Source of the DNA: a virus
DNA: 41,036 bases
Virus record (IMG/VR): IMGVR_UViG_3300026519_000022
Coordinates: 1 to 41,036 of that record
Direction: 5' to 3' (one strand)
A program made the position numbers and the translations under genes. Within the stretch, counting starts at the first letter, position 1. Every line of letters starts with the position of its first letter. Below are positions 8,658 to 16,961 of the stretch, piece after piece. The notes below the pieces were generated by a model. That model was given only the letters and a program-made list of their open reading frames with translations, was not told where the DNA came from and searched no databases.

Positions 8658-10690
8658 TCGACATTACCCCAATTAGGGCCGTTTTCAACGTCAACGAATA
8701 CGGGCACACGCAATTGTACTGCGTTTTCCATTGTGTGTTGGATGAAGTCGAATGCTTCACGCATTTCTTTGGTGTCATCGCGTACACTAAAATCAAGTTC
8801 GTCGTGGACAGTTAAACGCGGTACACCTGTTATATCGAATACACCACTTTTCAAACAATTAAGCATACCAGTTTTCATTATATCTGGTTCGCTCGACTGA
8901 AATTTGTAGTTGACCCCCCGGTACTCATAGGCGCGTTTTATGTTATTACCGTATTCGCGTATAGCCGCATTATATTGGAGCGGTTCACTCCAGTCAGGTC
9001 CACGTATGGCTGGTTCCCAAAGGTTAAACCTACAGCGCCGACCTAGAATTGAAGTAGTAAAACCACGCGTTTGAACTTCCTCGCCTATCATCTTCATAGT
9101 AGGTTTGATATACGGCGCGCCCTTAAAATAGGCGTCAAAGAAACCCTTAACTTGTGCCGCTGTAAACCCTTCCCCGAAATAATCAGCAATCTTGTTCGAC
9201 AGCGCCCGTAATGATTGACCGTATAGTAACCCGAAGTTGACATTTTTTATTGGTCTACGAACAAAATCGTTGTGTTTTTCATCTGTTGTGTCCCACCCGA
9301 GCAAAGGGGCTACGGCGAATAATACATCTCTGTGGTAGTCTGTTTTCTTATCGTTTATATATCTTTGTCTTAATTCTTCCGACCCCGGCCCAATAGCAAA
9401 ATGCGCTAATATGCGGTAATGGATTTGCGAATAGTCTAACTTTTTCCAATTGAAATGCCCCGCGTCAGGCACAAACAACCCACGTATCTTTTTGCCTAAA
9501 ACCGTGCGTGTAGGTATGTTTTGTAAGTTAGGGTCGCTTGACGAAAATCGTCCCACTTTAGTACCTTTTTCATCACCTTTTAGTGGGTGGAATTGAGGGA
9601 ATATTTTTGCGATTGAGTTTGACCCAGTTGTGGGTACACTTTTATCAACTATGTACGATTTAATGAATGTCCCGCATATCTTTTCGCGCTCCCGTATGTC
9701 GCGTACTATCTCACCCAATGGGTGTTCGAGGTTGGCGAGCCATTCTTTTTTAATGCTGGGATTTCCCGCGTCAGTTATTGGCGTGTCAATACCTACCTTT
9801 TTAAATAACGGGCCTAATTGATTACTATGCACGCTTTTAATATCATATCTATATTCGTCAAGTATGCGCCTGTAAAGTAACTTGGTTTCCAACTCTAATT
9901 CGTCTTGTAGTTCTAAGGCTTTACCCACATCAACGCTAACGCCTTCAAGTCGCATTCTAATTAACAATAGTATAAGGTCGCATTCTAATCTAAATAAATT
10001 GGTTAATTCTTGTTGTTCAAGTTCTATGCGTTGGTGTTTGATTATGTCTATAGGTAGGTGTGCGTCGTCTTCCGCGTAAAAACCTACAAGCCGAGGCGGG
10101 CAACGAAATATATCGCCCCGTGTTTCTGATACAGGCGTGTCCGGGTATGCTTCACGCAGCCAATCGTACATTATTGTACTGGTTTTACCTACCCCTAAAT
10201 ACTTGTGTGCCATCGCGTCCAACGCTACAAACGCGAATTCGTCTATCAACGCTTCTGCAAATTGTGTGTCTTCGAGCGAACCGCCGACACGTATATTTTC
10301 TGTTGTTAACCACCCTATATCGTATAATAGGTTGGCACCTACTTTTGGTACATTGGTTTCCAGCACCGATTTTAGCCAACCAAACACATTAGCGGGGTCT
10401 AAGTTGTATTCTGGCTCAACTTCGTGTCTTGCCGGGAAATACCATTTAGCTTGTTCACCGTTTGCAGCCTCTACAGCTAGCGAAACCCCGACGATATGCC
10501 CCTGTCCTCGTCCCCAGCCCGGACCATTTTTAAAGTCGGTTTCTTTTGTTTCGCAGTCTAGCCCGATTATCTTAGCTGCTGACAGGTTTGGGAACTCACG
10601 CGGCGCAATCCAGCCTGTGCTAGGGATAGGTGGCGTGGCGCGCAATGTAGCGCGTTTGCGGGGTGTAAGGGTTGCGTCGTCAAAGAACAT
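8654..10690 (-). CDS. DNA polymerase, family A (Pol I type) with 3'-5' exonuclease
   Basis: This is a 678-residue replicative polymerase. The exonuclease domain has D45-x-E47 (GLDCETKE), the Exo II segment NLLYDIGWL and the Exo III segment YAEDDA, so proofreading looks intact. The polymerase domain has DPNLQNIPTRT, motif A DYSQIHYR (D419, with H424 where E. coli Pol I has E710), motif B RRPIKNVNFGLLYG (K482, F486, Y490) and motif C VHDE (D630, E631). F486 corresponds to Pol I F762, a residue reported to track with virulent phages. There is no 5'-3' exonuclease domain. GAGG lies 5-10 bases before the ATG, and a 31-codon ORF overlaps the start. It is the last gene of the leftward block. Confidence 0.95.
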   Translation of the reverse strand: MFFDDATLTPRKRATLRATPPIPSTGWIAPREFPNLSAAKIIGLDCETKETDFKNGPGWGRGQGHIVGVSLAVEAANGEQAKWYFPARHEVEPEYNLDPANVFGWLKSVLETNVPKVGANLLYDIGWLTTENIRVGGSLEDTQFAEALIDEFAFVALDAMAHKYLGVGKTSTIMYDWLREAYPDTPVSETRGDIFRCPPRLVGFYAEDDAHLPIDIIKHQRIELEQQELTNLFRLECDLILLLIRMRLEGVSVDVGKALELQDELELETKLLYRRILDEYRYDIKSVHSNQLGPLFKKVGIDTPITDAGNPSIKKEWLANLEHPLGEIVRDIREREKICGTFIKSYIVDKSVPTTGSNSIAKIFPQFHPLKGDEKGTKVGRFSSSDPNLQNIPTRTVLGKKIRGLFVPDAGHFNWKKLDYSQIHYRILAHFAIGPGSEELRQRYINDKKTDYHRDVLFAVAPLLGWDTTDEKHNDFVRRPIKNVNFGLLYGQSLRALSNKIADYFGEGFTAAQVKGFFDAYFKGAPYIKPTMKMIGEEVQTRGFTTSILGRRCRFNLWEPAIRGPDWSEPLQYNAAIREYGNNIKRAYEYRGVNYKFQSSEPDIMKTGMLNCLKSGVFDITGVPRLTVHDELDFSVRDDTKEMREAFDFIQHTMENAVQLRVPVFVDVENGPNWGNVD

Positions 10691-10775
10691 CTATAACCTC
10701 AGCATTTGATTGATAAATGGCTCTATAAACGCCACGCGGTGGCGCGCTTCGTGTAAACAAATAACGTCTTTTCAT
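10680..10775 (-). CDS. possible 31-residue basic peptide
   Basis: This small ORF starts with MKRRYLFTRSAPPRGVYRAI and ends 11 bases inside the polymerase gene. It has its own AAAGG eight bases upstream of the ATG and begins four bases after the clamp-like gene stops, so it fills the gap between those genes exactly. The N-terminus is strongly basic. It could be a real peptide or a leader ORF that couples polymerase translation. No family is recognised. Confidence 0.4.
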   Translation of the reverse strand: MKRRYLFTRSAPPRGVYRAIYQSNAEVIDVL

Positions 10776-10778
10776 AGT

Positions 10779-11783
10779 TTAAACCTTTCGTTGTGTGATT
10801 GCGCCGCGCATGTTATCACCAAAGAAAAATGATACGTTATTCTTACCTGTGAAATCAAACGATTTCACATGCGTTTTTATCATTGTTAAGTGCCGCGCGT
10901 TGAACGATAGACCCGGCGTTATACCCTTCAATTCGTATGTCGCACCCACACCCGAGATGTTACTTGAGGCTATACATTCATCAAGTACGTGTATAGCACC
11001 GTCGCGTGAAAATGGCGCTACGGCTTCCACAGCATCAAAAAACCCGTCTGGAACGGGTGGGGAATTAAACACGTCACCTTCGTTAAGTATGCGTGACACG
11101 TCAGGCCATTTGTCGCCATATAGCTGTGTGCGCAACCATGAACCACATTCATAATGAAATGTTACCGTTTGATTTGACACGCCTATACCTATTAGCGTTT
11201 TGCCAATGCGGCACACAGCGTTGATAGCTGCCTTTGGTATTGACAGTCCGTTAGGTAAGTTTATCCCGTGCCAGAATTCAATAATTAAATGCCTGTCTGT
11301 TGCAACCATACTACCGTTATTAAGCGATAAACTTGCTTCAATTGTGGTTTTCCCTGTACCAGATACAAGCGGGTTAAGTGCTGCAAATCCTACTTTGATT
11401 TCGTCGTTGATTTCACCAGCTACAGGGTCCGGGGCTGTGTATGCTAGTGCAGCCGGGTTGAGGCATGGTACTACAGCGCGAAATTTACCTGATTTTATTA
11501 CAATTGTGTCGTCATCCATTTGGGTTATAGAAACGGCTTTTTTGCATCTTTTCAATGCATCAATCAATCTGAATGAGTGTGGGCATACGTTCAATTCTTC
11601 ATCTATAGGATGCCCAACCGCCAATATACCGTCAAACGCCACAGCGTACCCATTAGCAAGCCTGCAATGAGATTTAGCCACAATGTCGTCTGCTTTGTCT
11701 ACTTGCGCATGTTTCATAAATGCAAGCGCTATAGCTAGGTTTAATGTTGGTTCTTTTTCTTTTGTCTTACGCGGTCTAGCCAT
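10779..11783 (-). CDS. sliding-clamp-like protein (DnaN-like), putative polymerase processivity factor
   Basis: The protein has 334 residues, against about 366 for bacterial DnaN. Clamp-like features include an N-terminal AYAVAFDG-like strand pair (GYAVAFDGILAVGHPI), the segment ATDRHLIIEFW, the GDKWPDVSRIL segment resembling the clamp 'G-x-[FY]-P-D-x-x-x-[VI]-L' motif, and the C-terminal ending DNMRGAITQRKV, like the '..MRG/MPMR' tails of clamps. The first ten residues are highly charged (RPRKTKEKE). It lies directly upstream of the family A polymerase in the same direction, which fits a processivity role. The assignment rests on short motifs; a three-domain clamp fold should be confirmed by structure prediction. 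Confidence 0.6.
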   Translation of the reverse strand: MARPRKTKEKEPTLNLAIALAFMKHAQVDKADDIVAKSHCRLANGYAVAFDGILAVGHPIDEELNVCPHSFRLIDALKRCKKAVSITQMDDDTIVIKSGKFRAVVPCLNPAALAYTAPDPVAGEINDEIKVGFAALNPLVSGTGKTTIEASLSLNNGSMVATDRHLIIEFWHGINLPNGLSIPKAAINAVCRIGKTLIGIGVSNQTVTFHYECGSWLRTQLYGDKWPDVSRILNEGDVFNSPPVPDGFFDAVEAVAPFSRDGAIHVLDECIASSNISGVGATYELKGITPGLSFNARHLTMIKTHVKSFDFTGKNNVSFFFGDNMRGAITQRKV

Positions 11784-11788
11784 TATTA

Positions 11789-12211
11789 TTATTTTCTACC
11801 CTTTATATACGGGTTGTTTTTACCCGTCCTGTTTTTACAGTATTCTATAAATCTGGGCGCATTAAGATTTTCTTTTTGTGTCCCCCAGTAAAGATTGTTT
11901 GGTTTATTATTTTTGCCGTTTTCGTCAATATGCAGTGTTAAATTTTTGCCCGCCGGGGCTGCACCGTGGAACGCTTCACATACCGCACGATGTACTTTTA
12001 TGTTACCATAAAATTTATTATAAACGCCCATATATACGTGTTGTGCGTTTTTATGCGCTTTGGTAACGCAACCGTAGGTTGGCTTTGGTTTATACACGCG
12101 AATACCGCCATTCGGCATTTTAGCTGTTCTTTCTGGAAATAATATTCGACCCCAAGACGAGGCAACCACGCCCGGTAGCGATGGCACAGGCTTCCAAATT
12201 TCATCAATCAT
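11789..12211 (-). CDS. free-standing HNH homing-type endonuclease with NUMOD4 domain
   Basis: This 140-residue protein begins with a NUMOD4-like DNA-binding module (EIWKPVPSLPGVVASSWGRI, residues 4-23). An HNH nuclease core follows: H74 in KVHRAVCEAFHG, then LTLHIDENGKNNKPNNLYWG with H94 and N106 as likely catalytic residues. Such proteins cut DNA and spread as selfish genes. It sits between the small zinc-protein gene and the clamp-like gene, and it has AAGGA plus its own consensus-like promoter immediately upstream (12237-12264). Both support a late insertion into the replication operon. No intron is evident in neighbouring genes. Confidence 0.85.
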   Translation of the reverse strand: MIDEIWKPVPSLPGVVASSWGRILFPERTAKMPNGGIRVYKPKPTYGCVTKAHKNAQHVYMGVYNKFYGNIKVHRAVCEAFHGAAPAGKNLTLHIDENGKNNKPNNLYWGTQKENLNAPRFIEYCKNRTGKNNPYIKGRK

Positions 12212-12236
12212 AATTGTTCCTTAAATGTGATACATC

Positions 12237-12264
12237 ATCATATCTAAAGAACATATATTGTCAA
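12237..12264 (-). promoter_or_regulatory. sigma70-type promoter for the HNH gene
   Basis: On the minus strand, TTGACA (12264-12259) is followed by 16 bases and TATGAT (12242-12237). The predicted start would be near 12230, about 19 bases before the HNH start codon and just upstream of AAGGA (12222-12218). The -35 box abuts the stop codon of the upstream gene. It would also transcribe the clamp and polymerase genes downstream. Confidence 0.7.
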
Positions 12265-12471
12265 TCAAAAAGGCAAATTATCGTGGTCTTTGCACCCGTT
12301 AACTATAATATGAGCAGGTGGGCGTGCTGCGTGTTTGTTACAGTGTTCTGGGTCGTTGTTCCAGTGGTCACAGCTAAGACAGTTAAGTTCCAATAAACCT
12401 ATCGTATCGTCAAGTTTTCTTAATAATTTTTCTGCGTCGTTTATTATCTGAACTCGGGTTTTAGTATTCAT
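12265..12471 (-). CDS. small zinc-binding protein, 68 residues
   Basis: The N-terminal ~28 residues form a charged helix. The rest carries C31-x2-C34-x9-C44-x15-C60-x2-H63, a probable zinc site. The same pattern, with the same last two spacings, ends the Cas4-like nuclease encoded at 14222-15148 (C269, C272, C285, C301, H304). The start overlaps the helicase stop by 11 bases and has GGAGA nine bases upstream, so it belongs to the leftward operon. No function is known. It may bind DNA or a shared partner, or derive from the nuclease tail. Confidence 0.7.
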   Translation of the reverse strand: MNTKTRVQIINDAEKLLRKLDDTIGLLELNCLSCDHWNNDPEHCNKHAARPPAHIIVNGCKDHDNLPF

Positions 12472-14119
12472 GGCTTATAATCTCCGGGAATTTTTTATTT
12501 AACCACACACGTATGCGGCGTGGTGCGCGTAACTGTGAAACGAGCGATAGCGCTTCGTCAACAGTTGCTGGTGGTTCTGACGCATGGCGTTGATGCCACC
12601 ATTCATGCGCTTTGTGTTTCGCCATACCTTTACCCTCAAAACTAACCCATTCTGGGAACCTCTGTAATCCACTATAATAGTCACACCGTAGACTAACAAC
12701 CCCGTTAGATTTCTTAGTGTGTTTACGGTAAATAACTTGCGTTACATTAAACATTTCGGTTTCTGGTGCTTCTGATCTCATTAATTCCATATCAGAAGCG
12801 GTTGCACTTATATTGTGTCCTTGTTCATGAACTTCAAATGCGTCACCACAACACATACAATTTCGTGCTGATATGTGGTTAAACGTGCCGCATTCAACGC
12901 CTGTACCCGCTAATATAGCTGTACATATTTTAATAGGTGCATCGCCTGTTTTATCGCCCTTGGCCTTTGGTATCAACGGGTCGTTTATCGGGCCTAACCG
13001 TTCGGTATTGCCTGCAAAATCCATACATAAACAATTCTGTTTTGCAGGCCAATAAATTTGCACACCAGCAACATCTATATGACCACCCGGCCAAGGGCGC
13101 GTGCCACGCCCCAGCATTTGTACCCACAGACCGGGAGACATTGTTGGGCGAAACATACCTATTAAATCTATGGGTGGAAAATCAAACCCAGTGGTGAGTA
13201 CGTTGTTATTTACCAGACACCGCAATTCGCCACGTTTAAAGGCGTTCAACCTGTCTGTACGATCTTTGCTCGTTATTTTAGAGTGAATAGCCGCCGTTAG
13301 TACACCGAAACTATTTAGAATAGCCGCTATGTGCTCCGCATGGTCTACACCAGCGGCAAAGACTAACCAACTATTTCTATCCCAACCCGCTTGACATAGT
13401 TCGGTTAGCGCCCTCTGTGTAACGTCGGGTTGGTCTATTGCCGCCTGTAACGCTCCCACTTTAAATTCACCACCGGACGAACCTACATTACTCGTGTCAA
13501 GTTTGGCTATGGTTCGTTTCGGGTATAGAGGGGACAAATAGCCTTCTGCGAGTAACCTAGAAAAACCGTCTATGTCTGTCATGTTGTAACAAACGTCTGT
13601 AAATATACCATCACTATCCGCAAGCCTACCCTGTCCTACCCTAAAGTCTGTAGCAGTCAGGCCCAACACCTTCATATGCGGGTTGATTGTCTGTAGTGCG
13701 CATATAGTCCTACCGTACATGGTTTCGGCGTTAGGCGACACCAAATGCGCTTCGTCGATAATCATAATATCACGCCAACCGAGCGACAACGGTTTGCGTT
13801 GTATGCTGGCAATACCGGCAAAGATTATTTGTTCATCTATATCCCGTTTATTTAGTCCAGCGCTATTTATACCTATAGGCGCTTCGGGCCATTCTTGACG
13901 CATTTTAGCTGCGTTCTGTTCAACCAATTCTTTCACATGCGTCAGGTTGATGAACCGTTGGTTAGGCCATTGTTCGATTGCGCGTTTCTGAAATCCAGAA
14001 ATGACGTGCGATTTGCCTGTACCTGTGGGCAAAGCAATAACCGGATTACCTTTATTACCGCTTTCGAAATAATCAAACACGCTTTCTATGGCTTCGTCTT
14101 GGTACCAGCGCAATGTCAT
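12461..14119 (-). CDS. superfamily II DNA helicase (DEAH box)
   Basis: The protein has 552 residues. Motif I is PTGTGKS (31-37), motif II DEAH (122-125), motif III GLTATD and motif VI QMLGRGTRPW. The N-terminal RWYQDEAIESV resembles the Q-motif region of the RecQ/RadD/UvsW-like SF2 group. A cysteine cluster (ICTAILAGTGVECG, then CMCCG) in the C-terminal part suggests a zinc site, as in RadD-like helicases. It probably acts in branch migration, recombination-dependent replication or repair alongside the neighbouring annealase-like ATPase, SSB and nuclease. The start is the ATG at 14119 with a weak GAGA ribosome site. The 102 bases upstream (14120-14221) hold no convincing gene. Confidence 0.9.
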   Translation of the reverse strand: MTLRWYQDEAIESVFDYFESGNKGNPVIALPTGTGKSHVISGFQKRAIEQWPNQRFINLTHVKELVEQNAAKMRQEWPEAPIGINSAGLNKRDIDEQIIFAGIASIQRKPLSLGWRDIMIIDEAHLVSPNAETMYGRTICALQTINPHMKVLGLTATDFRVGQGRLADSDGIFTDVCYNMTDIDGFSRLLAEGYLSPLYPKRTIAKLDTSNVGSSGGEFKVGALQAAIDQPDVTQRALTELCQAGWDRNSWLVFAAGVDHAEHIAAILNSFGVLTAAIHSKITSKDRTDRLNAFKRGELRCLVNNNVLTTGFDFPPIDLIGMFRPTMSPGLWVQMLGRGTRPWPGGHIDVAGVQIYWPAKQNCLCMDFAGNTERLGPINDPLIPKAKGDKTGDAPIKICTAILAGTGVECGTFNHISARNCMCCGDAFEVHEQGHNISATASDMELMRSEAPETEMFNVTQVIYRKHTKKSNGVVSLRCDYYSGLQRFPEWVSFEGKGMAKHKAHEWWHQRHASEPPATVDEALSLVSQLRAPRRIRVWLNKKFPEIISHEY

Positions 14120-14221
14120 ATTATTCGTCTCAATCTAAAAATTCTTGGTAAACACATAATCTAGTGGCGTAACTGTGCTATCCATAATGCTTTGGCTATT
14201 TCTTTTTGGTCATACCATTAC

Positions 14222-15148
14222 CTAAACAATTGGGTTGTGCTTATCACAGCCGTTTTTGATAAAATCAGCGGGTATAGCTGCGTTAAATGCGCTGCAATGC
14301 CATTGACCATTTTGTATAGGTGAAGCGTTAGAGCATGATCGGCAATTTTTCTCTACTTGTTCACCCTTAAAACAAATGTCCGAAAAATGACACCATTTGC
14401 ATTTTAAAAATGCGGGGCTTTCCGATATTTTAGCAGGGGGTAATTGTGAAGTAATTATATCTGTAGCCTTTCGCTCCATTTCTTCACCCACGTTCCAGTC
14501 AAGTTCAACAACCTCAATGTGCAAATCATCGTCATTTTTATTGGCGGCCATATATAGAGCATATTTGTAACTGTATTCTCTACCGTAAGCGGACATTTGC
14601 GCAAAGTGTTGTGGTGCGGTGAATTTTACCCCTCGTTTTTTAAGTTCGTTAAACCCCCGCCCTGTGCCCTTGGTTTTATATTCGGATAGCACACCGAACG
14701 GTACACCGTACTTTTCGGGTAACGTTAGTTGGCCATCCAATGACCCACCGTAATGGCCAAATACACCGGATATACGATACTGTTTTTCACCTTTATTCGC
14801 GTTGCCGTCTGCGTCGGGTTGGAACTCAACGACAGTTGCACCAATGCCCACAAGGTATTCGGTAAATCTCTTTTCTTCCAAATGTCCGCGTTGGAATAAC
14901 CGTAGTTGTCTACCTGTGAATGTTTCAGCCTTGAGCCAACGAAACACGCTCCAAAGATAGCGGCTGCAGTCGTGACCTATTAGTGACGCGCCTAAGTGGT
15001 TGCGATGCCCATCGCCGTATTGATCAACGCAATATTGATCAATATCAGAGGCGATTAAGCGGGATAATTCGGCGCGCGCGCCGGGGGCGGCTAAAGGGTC
15101 TTGCCCGGTTTCGTCTGTCATTGGTACATCGTTATCAATCTGTAGCAT
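14222..15148 (-). CDS. Cas4/RecB-like PD-(D/E)xK nuclease with Fe-S cysteines
   Basis: I place the start at the ATG at 15148, six bases after AAGGGG; a TTG at 15154 would touch the ribosome site. The product has 308 residues. The nuclease core shows D138 in GGSLDG, E156-x-K158 in LSEYKTK and Q184 in QMSAYG. Four cysteines, C61 (GHDCSRYLW) and C250-x2-C253-x5-C259, have the spacing of the Cas4/AddB iron-sulfur site. A second cluster at the C-terminus (C269, C272, C285, C301, H304) matches the 68-residue zinc protein downstream. It is probably an exonuclease making 3' overhangs for the adjacent SSB and AAA_24 protein. No CRISPR array is present. Confidence 0.85.
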   Translation of the reverse strand: MLQIDNDVPMTDETGQDPLAAPGARAELSRLIASDIDQYCVDQYGDGHRNHLGASLIGHDCSRYLWSVFRWLKAETFTGRQLRLFQRGHLEEKRFTEYLVGIGATVVEFQPDADGNANKGEKQYRISGVFGHYGGSLDGQLTLPEKYGVPFGVLSEYKTKGTGRGFNELKKRGVKFTAPQHFAQMSAYGREYSYKYALYMAANKNDDDLHIEVVELDWNVGEEMERKATDIITSQLPPAKISESPAFLKCKWCHFSDICFKGEQVEKNCRSCSNASPIQNGQWHCSAFNAAIPADFIKNGCDKHNPIV

Positions 15149-15214
15149 TATCAACCCCTTAAGGCTAAAACGAGGGCGGTATTGCCCCCGCTCATTATTC
15201 GATATTGTACCAGA

Positions 15215-15850
<636 letters not shown>

Positions 15851-15872
15851 GATTTTAAATCCTTGTTTATGG

Positions 15873-16583
15873 TTAGGCCATGCACTTATTAATCAACTTA
15901 GCTAAGTCGCATGGTTCAAATGGATCTAAGCGCCCGGACCTATCACGGGCCGTCGCGTCCAGACTTTCTAGCGTGCGGAATGCTCGCTGCTCACCTACAA
16001 CGCCGGGAATTTGCGTAACCCCAGCGTGTAGTATTTCATCATAAAGATGTGGAACCTTTATGTTTAACTCGCGCCCCGGAAAGTAGGGGCGTTTCTTAAA
16101 GAACCCCCCGCCTTCGTCAGTCAATTGTTGTTTGGCAATTAAGTAAACATGTTTTTCTTGCATGTAATACAGACCGGTCGGTCTACCCATAGGCGACGAC
16201 GAAGAACCTAAATGCTGCATAACACTCTTAGACATTTCCCCGTAGGCTTTCATACCGTGTTTGTGGGTAGTTAATTCAGCGGCTAAATATATTTCCGCCA
16301 TTTGTGATGCGCTATCGACGCACACGGTGTCAAAGTTTTTGGCTTCATTGGAGTTGTTCAACCATTGAAAGAAATCATCAATCGCCGGTACGTTGTGGGC
16401 TTCCCACACTGGTCCGTCCCAGTCGCGCAACGACAACAAACCCGGTTCACATGCGATTACAACAGGGTTAGGGGCTGTGCGCATGATAGGAGTTTTACCG
16501 CTACCCGGCCCACCGTAACAAAGCATCTTCACACCGTACTGTTGTGCGCAAGCGTAAGCTGGCTTAAGTTGTGACATTTGCAT
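15873..16583 (-). CDS. AAA_24 ATPase, Sak4-like recombination protein
   Basis: A 236-residue RecA-fold protein with Walker A GGPGSGKT (24-31) near the N-terminus and a Walker B-like segment FDTVCVDSASQM near residue 100. The size, the early P-loop and the adjacency to a DUF669 protein match phage AAA_24 proteins of the Sak4 group. Some of those promote single-strand annealing with a partner SSB. The segment with PMGRPTGLYYM and KKRPYFPGRELN is typical of the family's central part. The downstream SSB gene starts 23 bases away in the same direction. The role in annealing is inferred from the family and neighbours. Confidence 0.78.
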   Translation of the reverse strand: MQMSQLKPAYACAQQYGVKMLCYGGPGSGKTPIMRTAPNPVVIACEPGLLSLRDWDGPVWEAHNVPAIDDFFQWLNNSNEAKNFDTVCVDSASQMAEIYLAAELTTHKHGMKAYGEMSKSVMQHLGSSSSPMGRPTGLYYMQEKHVYLIAKQQLTDEGGGFFKKRPYFPGRELNIKVPHLYDEILHAGVTQIPGVVGEQRAFRTLESLDATARDRSGRLDPFEPCDLAKLINKCMA

Positions 16584-16585
16584 TA

Positions 16586-16894
16586 TTATTCTGCCGTTAT
16601 GATATTTTTAAGGACGTTAAAGTTTTCTGCTGATTTTGTTTCTTCAAATTCTGCCATAGCGGCACGTACACCGGCTTTGTAATCATCAAACTCGCCTGCG
16701 ATAAAACCTTCCTTGCCAGCAACGTCTTGTTTAGCAACTTCAATTTCAAGTAACGCTTCTGTACGTACTTCTATAATTGTGGCCCATATGCGCGGACCAT
16801 CAATATGTTTGTCAACATCCTCATATCCGAATGGTTTAGCGGTGTACGCGGCATGTATTGGTGATAATCTGTTATCTAACCATCTACTAGACAT
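16586..16894 (-). CDS. hypothetical protein, 102 residues
   Basis: No family is recognised. The first half is mixed (SRWLDNRLSPIHAAYTA), and the second half is a charged helical segment rich in Glu, Ala and Lys (AKQDVAGKEGFIAGEFDDYK). GAGG lies about nine bases upstream of the ATG. The stop is two bases before the start of the AAA_24 gene, so the two are probably co-translated. A strong hairpin lies just upstream (16923-16952). It may be an accessory of the recombination module. Confidence 0.75.
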   Translation of the reverse strand: MSSRWLDNRLSPIHAAYTAKPFGYEDVDKHIDGPRIWATIIEVRTEALLEIEVAKQDVAGKEGFIAGEFDDYKAGVRAAMAEFEETKSAENFNVLKNIITAE

Positions 16895-16922
16895 TTAATG
16901 TACCTCTTATTTGTTAAAATAC

Positions 16923-16952
16923 CCGGGCCGCCCACACGACGAGGCGGCCCGG
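16923..16952 (-). terminator. hairpin, probable leftward terminator or attenuator
   Basis: A perfect 10-bp GC-rich inverted repeat (CCGGGCCGCC and GGCGGCCCGG) with a 10-base loop follows the stop of the 16962 gene. Read leftward it is followed by TATTTTAA, only a partial U-tract. Read rightward there is no T-run. It probably lowers transcription into the recombination genes rather than stopping it fully. Confidence 0.6.
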
Positions 16953-16961
16953 AATTAACCC

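Noticed and set aside
14120-14221. Possible broken micro-gene upstream of the helicase
   Set aside because: On the minus strand, MTKK* and a frame reading EIAKALWIAQLRH* would join only after a frame change at an A-run. The product would be about 17 residues, so chance is as likely.
14222-15148. Cas4-like nuclease as part of a CRISPR system
   Set aside because: No repeat-spacer array or other cas gene is visible; such nucleases are common in phage recombination modules.
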